Below, piece after piece: positions 11,101-19,549 of a stretch of DNA of 64,000 bases. Position numbers and translations under genes: made by a program. The notes beneath the pieces were generated by a model. The model did not search any database, had not been told where the DNA came from, and saw nothing but the letters and a program-made list of their open reading frames with translations. Within the stretch, counting starts at the first letter, position 1. The number at the start of each line of letters is the position of its first letter. The stretch spans positions 4,040,001 through 4,104,000 of the forward strand of contig NC_063993.1 of assembly GCF_932276165.1 (NCBI RefSeq), in the 5' to 3' direction. Origin of the DNA: Plutella xylostella. Its lineage: Eukaryota > Arthropoda > Insecta > Lepidoptera > Plutellidae.

Positions 11101-14100
11101 CTGTCATGCCGTATGATTTTATAGTTACTAATGTTGGGATTCTTCATGTGAGGCTTTAGAAAAGTTTCCTGCACAAGAAGGATGTCAATGTGATGATCGT
11201 TGAGGAACTTGTGAATCTGTTCTTTTTGATCTTTAAGAGAGTTGGCATTGAAGAATCCCAACATTAGTGACCTAGGTTTAGTTCTACAGGTGTTAGAAGT
11301 CATTGCGAAAGTTTATTGGAAAGGGCGGAAAGTTCCGAGCTTAGATGGTGGAACTGAGCGAACACATTCTGTTGGATCAACAGCATGCGTTCACTCAGTT
11401 GGGTTATCGCGAGCTGAAAGTCCCTGTTTGGATCACCGTTGTCCCTCCTCGGGGATGGAAGCGAGGACTGAGACAGCGGTGATGGTCCTAAAGAGGGCGG
11501 GCAGGTCGCGGGAGGCGGGGGAACCACCCGAGAGGGTGCATTCATCCGACTCGACGACGGTGCCTGCCTTGGTCCTTGTGAGGCTATGGTTGGGGGTCGA
11601 ACCCAAGCGTTAGGTGGGGTGGCTACCGACGCGTCCGCAAGGGCCGCTAAAGGCGCTTGTGGACTAGGGTTTTTCTTTATAGATGATGATGAAGTTTGTT
11701 GTTGACTGGGCTTGGATTTGGGAGCCCTACGGTTACGAGGGCGCTGGGGGCAGCCGCCATATGAGGCTGTGTGTCCCAGCGTCCCACACAGAACACAACC
11801 AGGGGCCTCCGTACACTCCTTGGGATCTTTTGGGCGCGGGCAGTCGTGGGTGTGATGGTCGCCCAGACATTTAACGCACCGCGCCCTGACGTGACAGTAG
11901 AGGAGTGCCCGTAGGATTGGCAGTTGTGGCACTGCGTGGGACTCGACTTCTTGTAGGGCTTCTCAATCTTGAGCCCAGAGATTTGGCATATGGCCGTTAT
12001 ATTGAATATCTTTTTCCCCTCAGGGGAAAGGTCAAGGATGACGAGGATCATGTCGTAAATGACCCGCTTGCCTCGCCCGTACATGCGGTGAACCTCATGC
12101 ACCGGCAGAGACTGCGCCTTCAGATCCGACATGATCTCCGCAGAGTCGAGTTCCTTGGGAACTCCCCGGATCACTACCCTTAGGCGGCGGTCCTCTGGGA
12201 GCTCCCAGTGGTAGTACTCGACCTTGCGCTCGTCGAGAAGTTTGGTAAGAAGGCGGTGATCGCCAGAGGTGGGCACCTGGACCAAAATACCATCTCTGGT
12301 GTTTTTGGCCTTGGTGAAACCGATTTTGTTTGCGGCAAGGGCCTGGGAAATAGAGTTCCAGGAACCTTTGTCGCGGAGCATCAGAGATGGAGGGGCTCTC
12401 GCCTTCGGACCTTTCGGAACAGCGGGAGCAGAGGGCAGGGAGTAGGAGAGGAAGGGGGGAGCTGGGTTCTGACAGCTTTCGCTGCCGGACGAGGGAGCTT
12501 CGACTTCGCCTTTCGCTTGGCTCCAACGACGGTGAAGCCGTCGTCAGGGTCAGCGGATGAAGCGGAGTCCGAGAGGTCCGAAGGATGAGCTACGTCCATA
12601 GCCTCAGGCGACGACGACCTACTGTGCTGAGCACATTGGAGGGACAGAGATACTGGCGATGTTGGGATGACCCGGGGCACACGGCGAGCAGGAGACGCTG
12701 AAACGATTTCATCAGGTGACGCAGGCGAGAAGTCAGCGTCAGGAGATGACGGACATGGCTCCACAGGAGAAGCCGGAGGGCTGATGGCGGCAGGCGAAGC
12801 AGGATGGCTGGATGCAGGAGCGGCAGGCGACGCAGAACTAAGCTGAAATTTTGTGAGGACCTTCTGGAAAAGCGAAGGGTCCTCACGTTGTATGAAGAGG
12901 AGCAGCTTTTCAAACATGGAGTCCATAGTGGAATCCATGTTGAAAAGAGGTTAAGTGTTACCTCCCTGCCTTGCGGCAGGGGGGCAGATAGAGTACCTAC
13001 TACGTACCTGTAAAAAGGTACGCGTGCCTGACTGACCCTAACAGTCCCTAGGCAGGCGCAGGTAGTGCAATTGCGCCTGCGTGTACCTGAGTTCAGGTAG
13101 TTGTCCCTACGGGTACCTGAGTTCAGGTCCTAACGGTCCCTACACTAACAGCCCAAAGGACCGAGAAGCCGGGCCGTAGACCGACTCCAAACAGTCCAAT
13201 GGGAATAGGAAATAGGGATGAGGAGGGGGTGGGAGGGAGACAACTGGAGATCAACTAGGAGTTCCCCCAAGGCTGATGGTTCCAGTCCCGTCCGGTAAGT
13301 TGATATTTCCAAAAGGGAAATATCGGGCAGCCGGGTCAGTGCCCCGTAATCGGGTTCGTTAACACCGCAAGGTATCAGCCGATACGACCACACAAGAATG
13401 GTGTGGATTTTCAAAATCGTATGCAAGTCCAGAAACAATAATCGTTTGTAAAGAGTCCGGAAACAAGGAGGTCCGTCCTCGGCGCGCGGCGAGCGGTGAC
13501 TGGCACCGGTCGACCACGGCGAGGGGTCGGGGGCGGCGACGGCGGGGCGTCGCGGAGAGCGGCGACGGCGGGGCGTCGCAGCGGGGCGGCAGGCAAGGAG
13601 ACTGCAGCGGAGGTACACGTCTGCTCGGCAGGAGCGCTGAGAGGCGTGTGTGTGACCGTATTTTGTCTGATACTATACTATGTAGTAGGTACAGAGGGTT
13701 TGTTATCGACGTAGATAAACGTCACTATATCGCGCTTCGTGATATAAATACGGTGCTGTGGAATGCACATTAAACGACCTTATCCACGTCGATAAGGAAC
13801 CCGTGTAACGGCCGCTTGTGTAGTTTTTACAAAACATTTTAAAATCCAAACTATCGCTTCATTGTATATTTTTTCTTTTTTTCCCGGTAGCTTATTGAGC
13901 CTTGAAGTGGTTCAATGATAAAATTGAACACTGTAAATAAATTTCAGCTCATATCACTGTAAGCCAATTTGAGGATGAAGCCGGTGCGCTGATAATTCAA
14001 GGAACTTCTTACTCCAAATTGGACTACTGCCGATTCGTACGCATTGACGGTGTTGGTAAGTGACTAAAAAGCTTAAAAATATCATTTTACTAGCAGGCCC

Positions 14101-14942
14101 AGCGAACTTCATACTGCGTCTTAACTCTAACCCGCCCTACCCTTACAGTTTTACCTTTTAAACCTTTCCTGGACTTCCACGAATATTTCAAGACCAAAAT
14201 TAAGCAAGTCGGTTTAGCCGTTCTCGAGTTTTAAGCCGACTAACGAACATCAACTTTATGTATATAGATTTTAAAACAATACCATTCTTACTCTGCCTCA
14301 ATAAATTATTTATTGCAATTATAATAATTTTCAGGTTTCACCACAAACAACATGCCATCTGACTATCACAGCGTGAGTGACCTAGCGGTGGGCAAGTGTA
14401 GCTTACGTATCGAGAGCCCTTCGGTGCTGGACCGCCACCCTTGGACCGTGGTGGCTGCCAGAAACGGCCAGGAGTACAGTGCTGCCACCAACCACGCACT
14501 GACTACGGACGATGGCGGGGAGGAAGGTACGTTATATACTACGTAACTGGGGGGTCAAATAAAAAAAATGAAGTTTCGAAGCGCTGCTGCACGAATTGCA
14601 CGATCGACGACTACAGGCACGTTCAAAAACCTACTTTTACATTTTTCGCATTGCATTTCGATGAATACATAGACACATCCTTAACGCTGTGAGTAACATT
14701 CCTTGCTAGTTTCATTTAAACATTTAAACGGTAAATTGTTCACAGCAGCTGCATCGAGCCGAAGCAACGTGTTCCTGCTGTCCTGGGTGGTGATATTCGC
14801 CAACCTCGTACTCATGAGTACACTAGTACTCCATCTGGCCTGGGGCTACAGGAGGGCGCAGCCTGGTAGAACTGAACAACTGAATCATATACCTCAAGTG
14901 GTCATTAACGAAGCCGAGCCAAGGAAAGTGCCTTTAAATTAG
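3640..14942 (+). CDS. Multi-domain immunoglobulin-like membrane protein, whole coding span (exons listed separately)
   Basis: Predicted extracellular protein with a signal peptide (MRLLIIWSLIITVVNA), six or more Ig-like domains each with two Cys and a Trp (pattern EC..P.G...CGV...W), a transmembrane helix in the last exon and a short cytoplasmic tail. Most internal exons are phase 1-1 and each encodes one domain, the classic arrangement for Ig duplication. Coding exons: 3640-3688, 3972-4308 (broken), 4430-4771, 4888-5229, 5341-5685, 5770-6126, 7081-7338, 7502-7762, 7973-8153, 13948-14055, 14335-14526, 14746-14942. Exon 9 ends in phase 2 while the best exon 10 acceptor needs phase 1. A half domain seems lost there, or a downstream acceptor at 13963 is used. 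I do not recognise a named gene. Cell-surface adhesion or recognition is inferred only from architecture. A candidate poly(A) signal AATAAA lies at 15185. Confidence 0.8.
3972..4308 (+). pseudogene. Ig protein exon 2: tandem duplicate Ig exon broken by a 4-nt insertion
   Basis: Acceptor (TTTTATTTTACAG) and donor (GTACGT) are intact. The exon is nearly identical to exons 3 and 4, but it is 337 nt and not a multiple of 3. Where the sisters read AAAGTAGACC it reads AAAGTATGTAGACC (4199-4212). Reading then shifts and stops at TGA 4268-4270. Skipping it joins exon 1 to exon 3 in frame (G plus CA gives Ala). It is either a decaying copy, an allele-specific lesion, or a poison exon. Confidence 0.75.
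4430..4771 (+). CDS. Ig protein exon 3: Ig-like domain
   Basis: 342 nt, phase 1 to 1, 114 codons. The domain starts after an SDENLD linker. It has YLPSRNFVSNDVTV, a first Cys in KECVVQTPGG, a second Cys in VVCGVNV, and W in GDWVLVAKE. Donor G/GTATGT. Confidence 0.85.
4888..5229 (+). CDS. Ig protein exon 4: Ig-like domain
   Basis: 342 nt, phase 1 to 1. By eye it differs from exon 3 at only a few sites, and the intron upstream is also homologous. Its start lies exactly 458 bp after that of exon 3, so exon plus intron were duplicated as a unit. Both Cys and the Trp are kept. Confidence 0.85.
5341..5685 (+). CDS. Ig protein exon 5: Ig-like domain
   Basis: 345 nt, phase 1 to 1. Same layout as exons 3 and 4 but diverged: YLPSQNYTSNDVTV, Cys in EECLVRSPKG, Cys in TVCGVNVQM, W in GEWVLIVKES. 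Acceptor TATTTGTCAG, donor G/GTATTC. Confidence 0.85.
5770..6126 (+). CDS. Ig protein exon 6: Ig-like domain
   Basis: 357 nt, phase 1 to 1. An acidic linker (PEEGDITEDI) precedes a diverged domain with Cys in LDCSLINPQG, Cys in HISCGVTIK, W in GQWVLIARE, and the terminal ERRLNFTV motif shared with earlier exons. Acceptor TATCCGCAG, donor G/GTTAGT. Confidence 0.82.
6127..7080. other. Intron between Ig exons 6 and 7
   Basis: 954-bp AT-rich intron. The only structured sequence is the 177-bp inverted-repeat element at 6839-7015. No further Ig exon is seen. Confidence 0.6.
6839..7015. mobile_element. 177-bp MITE with 32-bp terminal inverted repeats
   Basis: The termini begin CAGTGCGACAAACTTATCTG and continue to GGTGAGAG; the right end is the complement with one mismatch in 32. 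TA flanks both sides (6837-6838 and 7016-7017), which suggests a Tc1/mariner-type TA target duplication. The interior is an AT-rich spacer without an ORF. Confidence 0.8.
7081..7338 (+). CDS. Ig protein exon 7: short Ig-like domain
   Basis: 258 nt, phase 1 to 1, 86 codons. Compact domain with Cys in GDTCLIEAP, Cys in PEYCGFLIRSV, W in GLWKISYG and a closing NLTVA. Acceptor ATAATTTCAG, donor A/GTAAGT. Confidence 0.8.
7502..7762 (+). CDS. Ig protein exon 8: short Ig-like domain
   Basis: 261 nt, phase 1 to 1, 87 codons. Cys in SQYCMIQDQDG, Cys in GRCKLQLGP, W in SGWLTLKVAL. Donor G/GTAAGT. The acceptor ACTATCCTAG is weaker than its neighbours. Confidence 0.78.
7973..8153 (+). CDS. Ig protein exon 9: first half of an Ig-like domain
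   Basis: 181 nt. Starts in phase 1 (GAT codon completed) and ends in phase 2 (GAC-AG before GTATAC). It encodes ILSCS-type strands, Cys in VKVCKFRNPAG and RFRYYGRGD, and then stops where sister domains continue to their second Cys and Trp. The matching second-half exon was not found downstream. Confidence 0.75.
8160..8170. repeat. Target-site duplication of the jockey-like insertion, left copy
   Basis: ATACTATGTAG here is identical to 13675-13685 on the far side of the element, and it directly abuts the poly(T) at 8171. Confidence 0.85.
8307..11303 (-). CDS. Jockey-type ORF2: apurinic-like endonuclease plus reverse transcriptase
   Basis: 998 codons, uninterrupted. The N-terminal endonuclease shows LGFFNANSLKDQ, VQETFL, LAGDFNSKH and the C-terminal SDHRPV of the APE-like fold. 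The reverse transcriptase shows KAPGSDGVSN, FFDIAKAFDKVWH, GVPQGSVLAPLLFSLYTSDI and the catalytic YADD (YADDTAIYL). Together these nick target DNA and prime cDNA synthesis from it. The basic, proline-rich C-terminus has no RNase H signature that I can see. The ATG overlaps the ORF1 stop by the ATGA arrangement. All key motifs are present, so it may encode active enzyme. Confidence 0.93.
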   Translation of the reverse strand: MTSNTCRTKPRSLMLGFFNANSLKDQKEQIHKFLNDHHIDILLVQETFLKPHMKNPNISNYKIIRHDRLSSTLGGTLIYYRSGLHVCCVNTPELVSLEASVCRLAMTGHPDLYIASCYQPSGKVIKTEDLKSLLDMGNNVILAGDFNSKHKSFNCRVNNPNGYILFNFMDEYMFDVVAPMEPTHYPFNPEHQPDILDIALLKNISLSLNKLEVIHELDSDHRPVILGLGDANSLFSPTKTITNWDRLSQRLGSASPSDIANLPSQINSTVEIDTAINALSGHLQTVITDCTRRVPAMTPHRWRLPDDMKALLRAKHAATRAHDLFPSRENKDRLRSLHLKCKSRMKALRSERWDSLLDDIRPTHTAFWRLTRALKSDTVVDMPPLSKPDNSLAFDDDEKAECLALSLEAQCSPSEEHPDSTFIQVVDEEVGRRVSLPPVDSLDLVTVSEVKLVIRDLHCKKAPGSDGVSNRVLKNLSASLILLLVTIFNSAMANCYFPDLWKIADVIGIHKTGKARNLPSSYRPISLLISLGKVYERLLSDRLKKIAYAQGLIPNEQFGFRAQHSCVNQVHRITEYILDGFHRKRPKGTAALFFDIAKAFDKVWHNGLIFKLFTLGIPDRLVLILHSFLLHRYFQFRVEGSRSSLHPIRAGVPQGSVLAPLLFSLYTSDIPRHTHVSLALYADDTAIYLRDRFKGKVQHGHLQSATNALGEWFRKWRMEVNPEKSTAVYFSRALRRPNTAPQPNITLFGKPIPWSDHVKYLGVTFDSRLSFASHIRRVRNRASLYLGRLTPLFRSKKLSLRSKVRLYLTCIRPVMTYASVVFAHASNRYINSLQAIQNRFLRRATGAPWYVRNFNLHKDLQIPTIRQYLKVSSNRYFDQAVNHMNPLISKPANYHVFPEFKQRRRRPRHVLCDPDDEITVRIRELQTFDSPTPASATVPLNFYTPRPRPGGGTHTRTRPFAGPNRRARILLHQNRYYTRVRYIPGRFSPPPSGDGSLR
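11300..12938 (-). pseudogene. Jockey-type ORF1 (gag-like RNA-binding protein), frameshifted
   Basis: Three overlapping frames make up ORF1. The first (from ATG 12938) is Ser/Pro/Ala-rich and ends DDGFTVVGAKRKAK. The second carries the conserved VVIRGVPKELDSAEI region (the domain that precedes C2HC knuckles in jockey gag) and the first knuckle CHNCQSYGHSS. The third carries CVKCLGDHHTHDC and CVLCGTLGHTASYGGC and stops at 11300. Frame breaks lie near 12440-12480 (in a C run) and near 11895-11910. This copy cannot make intact ORF1 protein unless the breaks are sequence errors. Confidence 0.85.
12939..13674 (-). other. 5' leader of the jockey-type element
   Basis: GC-rich 736-bp leader on the minus strand; LINE internal promoters normally lie in such leaders. 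It contains a direct repeat of GTACCTGAGTTCAGGT (near 13083 and 13113). A 157-codon ORF (13145-13618) has no recognisable domain, and I do not count it as a gene. Confidence 0.6.
13675..13947. other. Remaining intron before Ig exon 10
   Basis: Begins with the right target duplication (13675-13685). It contains an imperfect inverted repeat (GTTATCGACGTAGATAA near 13701 against CTTATCCACGTCGATAAG near 13780). I searched here for the missing half-Ig exon (acceptor, Cys, Trp, phase 2 to 1) and found no convincing one. Confidence 0.5.
13948..14055 (+). CDS. Ig protein exon 10: first half of the last Ig-like domain
   Basis: 108 nt, phase 1 to 1 with acceptor ATTTCAG. It encodes HITVSQFEDEAGALIIQG then LDYCRFVRIDG, which parallels the start of exon 9. 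Exon 9 leaves phase 2, so direct splicing to this acceptor breaks frame. The AAG at 13961-13963 would restore frame but is a weak acceptor. Confidence 0.65.
14056..14334. repeat. Intron containing an interspersed repeat tail
   Basis: At 14085-14272 there is a block I recognise as a common lepidopteran repeat end (CGAATATTTCAAGACCAAAA, then GCCGTTCTCGAGTTTTA, ending TATATAGATTTT). It fills most of this intron. The class of element is not certain. Confidence 0.5.
14335..14526 (+). CDS. Ig protein exon 11: second half of the last Ig-like domain
   Basis: 192 nt, phase 1 to 1. Provides the second Cys (VGKCSLRIESP) and Trp (HPWTVVAARNG), completing the domain begun in exon 10. An acidic stalk (TTDDGGEE) leads to the membrane exon. 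Acceptor TTTTCAG, donor G/GTACGT. Confidence 0.8.
14548..14622 (+). repeat. Degenerate copy of the GGGTCACTCT-type MITE
   Basis: GGGGGGTCAAAT, then AAGTTTCGAAGCGCTGCTGCACGA, parallels the copy at 49861 (GGGGGTCACTCT, AAGCTTTGGAGCACTGCTGCGCGA). It lies about 20 bp beyond the exon 11 donor and lacks a clear right end. Confidence 0.5.
14746..14942 (+). CDS. Ig protein exon 12: transmembrane helix and cytoplasmic tail
   Basis: Final exon, phase 1 in, stop TAG 14940-14942. VFLLSWVVIFANLVLMSTLV is a strong membrane segment followed by basic YRRAQPGR and a tail of about 30 residues ending PRKVPLN. It defines the protein as type I single-pass. Confidence 0.85.
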
Positions 14943-15184
14943 AGATAACAAAAGTTCTGAATTAATTTATTTTATACTACGGCCAAATTATGCTACGGCG
15001 TAGCCTCGTAGCAAATAATTGTAAAACGCCATCTGTGAATTATTCAGGAAACCTTTTCGTGAATGCTCTGACTAAAAAGTTTTGTTTGGAACAATTTGAA
15101 AGTAGATGGAGTATAGAGTTCAAAATTAAACAGTTTTTATAATTTAATAATAATGTAGGCAGGAGGTACAACTTTATTTTTGAT

Positions 15185-15190
15185 AATAAA
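15185..15190 (+). terminator. Candidate polyadenylation signal of the Ig protein gene
   Basis: First AATAAA after the stop codon, about 240 bp downstream. The assignment is by position only. Confidence 0.4.
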
Positions 15191-15372
15191 CGGGTAAATG
15201 TCAATTATTCTTATCTATTTTTTTATTCCGTAAGTGATATCTTGTTTGGGACTGCGGTGTGGATCTAGGTTTCTTACCTAGGTAAGGTACTCTCACACTC
15301 ATGGTAATTTTTCATTTCATCACGTAAAGTAAATTCGTATCTAATCTTGAATATTTTATGTTAAATTATAAA

Positions 15373-15702
15373 GTCAGGAGCGTTGGTAGCTCAGTCGGGT
15401 AAGCGCCCGCAACTCACGCCAGAGATGCGGGTTCGAATCCCGGCGCTGACATGTACCAATGAGTTCTTTGAATTTAAGTACCTACAATGTACCTATATAC
15501 CATCGCTCTTACGGTGAAGGCAAACGTCGTGAGAAAACCTAGTAATCTAGATTTAGCACATCTAGATATATATGTGAACCCACCAACCCGCAGTGGACGA
15601 GCGTGGTGGGAAATGGTCCAAGCTTAGGAAGGCAGTTTAGACCTTGTGGATATGCACAAAGGTTCCACTCGAGAGAGCCAGCTGCAGGTACTTACACCCC
15701 GA
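15373..15702 (+). repeat. Full-length tRNA-derived SINE
   Basis: A tRNA-like head at 15373-15450 has an A box (TGGTAGCTCAGTCGG), a B box (GGTTCGAATCC) and matching ends GTCAG/CTGAC. The body contains CTCTTACGGTGAAGG, GAACCCACCAACCCGCAG and GGTCCAAGCTTAGGAAGGC. The same body occurs in complement at 22793 and 59062. Confidence 0.8.
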
Positions 15703-18700
15703 CAGAGAATAGAATAAAATATAATATAATCAATGATTTCAAAAGGACGCTAGTAATATTTAAGTCAATGAATATACTTAATAGAATATAGAAAACGAAG
15801 TCATATACTTTGTGATTTCCTAAAAATATTTTATTTTATTTATTTACTTATAACGATACAGAGTTGCGAGTTGTTTATATTTGACATAAGCTGTTCTAAG
15901 TAAATAAGTAGGTACCGAAGTAGGTACGTAAACTCTTCACATGACTGAACAATTTAAGAACTTTGTAAACATCTGGAGCCTCCTACATGCCCAGCAGTCC
16001 ATCTCCATTACACAAAATTGAAACTTTGTAAATTACATTACTTTTCTTTTGTGTCGGCCAGAAACTTTGTGTTGTGTTAGACAGGTCTGTGTCTTAATGT
16101 CCTTAGCACAATTTTGGGCCCATTTTTTTTCCTAAATTTACATATAATGATGATTTACGAACATTGCTAGTAAAATAAAATAATGTTTATAGTTTAAAAA
16201 AATATGACTCAAACGTTATTTCAAACAACATAGGTAGGTACTAACTATAGGTACTTACCGCTATCAGAAACATAAAATGTCTAAGTAGCTATATGCATAT
16301 TTTAATACAGATTTAATTGATTATAATCATAACAATGAACAATACAATACAATCAATTCAGACTGAATCCGCAATCCGTTCTCAGAGAATGGAGGTGGAG
16401 ACCCGAAAGACATAAAGAATCGCAACACATTAATCTCGCCGAAATCCTGGCAGAGTAAAAGGAATTCTAAGTCTCCTATTGTTGGTTTGATTTGACCTAA
16501 AAAAGTAAATGAGTCGTGGGTAAAGTGGACCGTTCTTTATTAGATATTGATTGGTCATGTGGACTCGCTCGTGGCATGTAACACCCTTACGTCATTTCTC
16601 AGAAGCTTATTAGGTCTAATGAAGGCTTGGTGGGACGTAAATAGATTTGTTTTTCTTCAGTTCATTCAATTTACTCTGCTTGAGTTATCTTGCGAGCTTC
16701 AAAACTTGGGTCTCTACAGCGGCATCCACTACATGTGGGACCCATCATCGCCATCGCTAGTAAAGACTAAAATCACCCGAAAGAAATGTGCAAATTGGCA
16801 ACTACTGAAATGATTGACAGGTTACTTTGATGTCCCGAGTCCCGCCTTGTTCCACAGATGCGAATAACATGAAAATAGACAGCCATGTCGGATTGTCTGA
16901 ATTCCCTTTCATTCGCCATTCAATAGGAAAGGCACTTTGAAGATAACGATGGTTTTAGGTTGCATTTTCTACGATCCGTGTGAAGGTTAGATAAAAGGCG
17001 GAAGTTCTTTTCATGTAACGAAGAAAGTTGCTGTTATTATAGACATCATTTTTCTGCTACAAATTATTGTAGAAATCATTTTATCACATAACAATCCGTT
17101 ACAATATAGGTAGATGTAAAGGAATGGAAAAAAGTAGGGAGCATAATAAAAAAGGTGTGTCTTAGCAAAAGCGGAAGTCATAAATAAAACACCTTACTCA
17201 AATATCACAATTTAATGGAAAATAGTTCAAAATGAATTATTTTTGTTAGGAATTTCATTAAATTACATGATAAAATTTCAAAAGCGGTTACTTAGCTATA
17301 TTATGTGATCCAAATTTCATTGATACAATATTTTATAATTTCTAAATTGGTAATTAATGTAGGTGGGTAAATTATTTTTGATTACCTCTATTAGATATCG
17401 TCGGATATTTTTATCTATACTGCATTGGAATGATTATGCTATACCGAGAAGATAATTTTATTATATGCATTAGAAATATGAATTTAAGTATATTTAGGGA
17501 ATTAGACAGTATTGGGTATATTGAATAATTACATTATTGACTAACAGTTATGAGATTCTACAGAAGACTAACAATCATGTTTTAAGAATTCCAAAAATGC
17601 ATTTAAGTATGTAAATAAAATTATAATTAGATTTTAATTATTACTAAGCAGGCAGGTCTAGTGAACAATATAGAAACTTCGGGTAGAATCTTATTTTTAA
17701 ATGGTTAATCCTCAAGATGTAGGGATATCAAGGGCCCGCGCGCACTGCATTTTTTTGTAGCGCGATAGTTTGCGAAAAAAAACGCACTACTCACATAAAA
17801 TGCACGAAGATACAAAAATGCACAATACATTCACTAGACCGTACGCAATACGTTTGTAGAACTCTGTTTACATTATAATATTGTACCTTATAATTTTATT
17901 AATCTGCCATTGTTCCCATTCTTTTTTTTAAGAATAAGTAATCCCAATGTACATAATTTCCTAGATTTATTTAGAGCCAAATCAATTAAATAGGTGAATT
18001 ATGTCTACAGTACTTTAGTATATGTTTCAATTTGGACACAAGGCAGTAAAGTCCCATACAGGATTGTAAACTTGGCACCAATATAAAATATTGACTAGAA
18101 TTAGTAATTTGATAAGATATCAAAATATTCATAAGCTTGGCTTAGAATTTGAAATTTTGTAACGCACTTTATACAATTTAATTTACTCTGCGAAAAATAA
18201 TAAACAAGATTGAATTCATAACATTCTGAAAAAATTGGTATAGATTGCTCTAGGTGTTTATCTCGTATTTATATTGAAATATTTATCAATCTGTACAAAA
18301 ATCTTCAGAATTTCGACTTTTCTGTAGACTTTATTGTTCAACCGCACTTATTATTTTAAACTTGCATGCCAAAATTTCGACCCAACTCGTCTTAATAATC
18401 CCAAGAAGACATTATTTTTGTAAAGCTACAACCAAAAAATTAAAAGCTAACAATCACATAAGTCAAAAATTAATGCAGTAATAGTTACGAATTTACATAA
18501 TTTCGAATACCTATATTTATTTTTTCAGTTTGGTTTATTTCAATGTGCTGGGTTGAAATTTAAGCACAGGTTGTTATTATTGAATAAACTTAGCTTCAAT
18601 TACTCACGAAATCACACCATTAGGTCATATAGAATATATTTTTAATAATAGATTAGACAATTCAGGCTTTATAGCCTAAAAAGAAGAAAATATCAAAATT

Positions 18701-19153
18701 TACGAGAGAATAGAAATATAAGTAATTTTAGAAGTAAAGAAGTTTCGTTCAATATTTAATTAAAATTACAGAAAACAAAAGTTTTATATATATTATAGAT
18801 AGCTACAAATAAATACAATAAGATACAAGTAAAGGTAAAACCAAACCTCTTTACTTCTAGCTGACTCATTTTATTATATATTAACTAACACACTTTAAGT
18901 AATTATATATTTATTTAACTACACATAGACATGGAAATAGACGTAATTTGACCCAAATAAGTTTCTTTCAGCCCAACGCAGTACCCATAATAGCCATCTA
19001 TTTAATCAATATCTTATTTCAATATTATAGCATCTCCTTCAGTATCTCGATCACATAGCTTTAGATCAGCTAGCACGTTCGTTTCAATACTATATTCACA
19101 AAAAATCTAAATTAGATATTTTGACTTGTATCATATTTGACAGTTAGTTGTAT
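15703..19153. other. Intergenic DNA between the two convergent genes
   Basis: AT-rich, with short ORFs only and no domain or splice pattern that I recognise. The longest ORF (16547-16813, 88 codons) looks random. No RNA gene is seen. Confidence 0.5.
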
Positions 19154-19159
19154 TTTATT
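19154..19159 (-). terminator. Candidate polyadenylation signal of rdgC
   Basis: AATAAA on the minus strand, 178 bp beyond the TAA at 19337 and about 390 bp beyond the TGA at 19550. Position only. Confidence 0.35.
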
Positions 19160-19336
19160 CGAATTGTAAAAATCTGAATACTTCGCGATGTCGCGAATAC
19201 AAAGTATCTATAGACAAAATATTTCAAATGTAAGTAGGTACCAACCTAAAGATTCTACCAAGAAATTATTTTTACGTTATACTGCAGCCTGCTATTACGT
19301 CTACTCCGTTGCGCCTAGAAAATGTTAGAAAATACA

Positions 19337-19549
19337 TTACATATCACTCTCCAGCAGGCCAGCCCGGCGCGGCGGACTCCTCTCACAGTCGATGAGCTCA
19401 ATATCGTCCTCCTCTTTCCTCGGCCTCACCGTTTCTCCCATTACATTATTCGCTGTCTTTTTGTCGTCATCCAGCTTGAGTATTTCAACTGTCACTCCGA
19501 TCTCATCCTTGTCAGCCGCCGTCCGGCTGGGCCGGCGGCTGGGCTCGTG
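19337..19549 (-). CDS. rdgC: Candidate stop-readthrough extension of rdgC (70 codons)
   Basis: Directly after the TGA at 19552-19550 the same frame continues for 70 codons to a TAA at 19339-19337. The peptide begins HEPSRRPSRTAADKDE, continues VTVEILKLDDDKK and EEDDIELIDCE, and ends LLESDM. It is charged and protein-like. The GC-rich character typical of these exons persists through it and drops to AT-rich right after the TAA. The stop context is TGA-C, the context most associated with readthrough in insects. The fly RdgC protein also has a long tail after its last EF-hand. Alternatives are a base error or polymorphism that created the TGA. Confidence 0.55.
   Translation of the reverse strand, partial: HEPSRRPSRTAADKDEIGVTVEILKLDDDKKTANNVMGETVRPRKEEDDIELIDCERSPPRRAGLLESDM

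Larger units (their letters stand above)
8171..13674 (-). mobile_element. Full-length jockey-type non-LTR retrotransposon (5504 bp), antisense to host gene
   Basis: Minus-strand LINE bounded by an 11-bp perfect target duplication (8160-8170 and 13675-13685). Its 3' poly(A) is seen as the T run 8171-8199. In order it has a 5' leader (13674-12939), ORF1 with gag-like zinc knuckles (12938-11300, two frameshifts), an intact ORF2 (11303-8307) and a short 3' UTR. The stop of ORF1 and the start of ORF2 overlap as ATGA, which suggests coupled translation. The exact duplication and the long tail point to a fairly recent insertion. It sits 17 bp inside the intron after Ig exon 9. Confidence 0.9.

Noticed and set aside
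13145..13618. 157-codon ORF in the LINE leader
   Set aside because: Low-complexity Arg/Pro-rich translation of GC-rich 5' leader with no known domain; jockey-type elements have two ORFs.
13693..13803. Possible missing Ig half-exon (LRDINTVLW reading near 13740)
   Set aside because: No cysteine, stop soon after, no good acceptor or donor in phase; it lies within an inverted repeat.
15373..15450. A tRNA gene
   Set aside because: A and B boxes are present but the cloverleaf is imperfect, and it is fused to a SINE body found in other copies; it is a tRNA-derived SINE head.
16547..16813. 88-codon ORF in the intergenic region
   Set aside because: No recognisable domain, no splice context or regulatory signal; consistent with chance.
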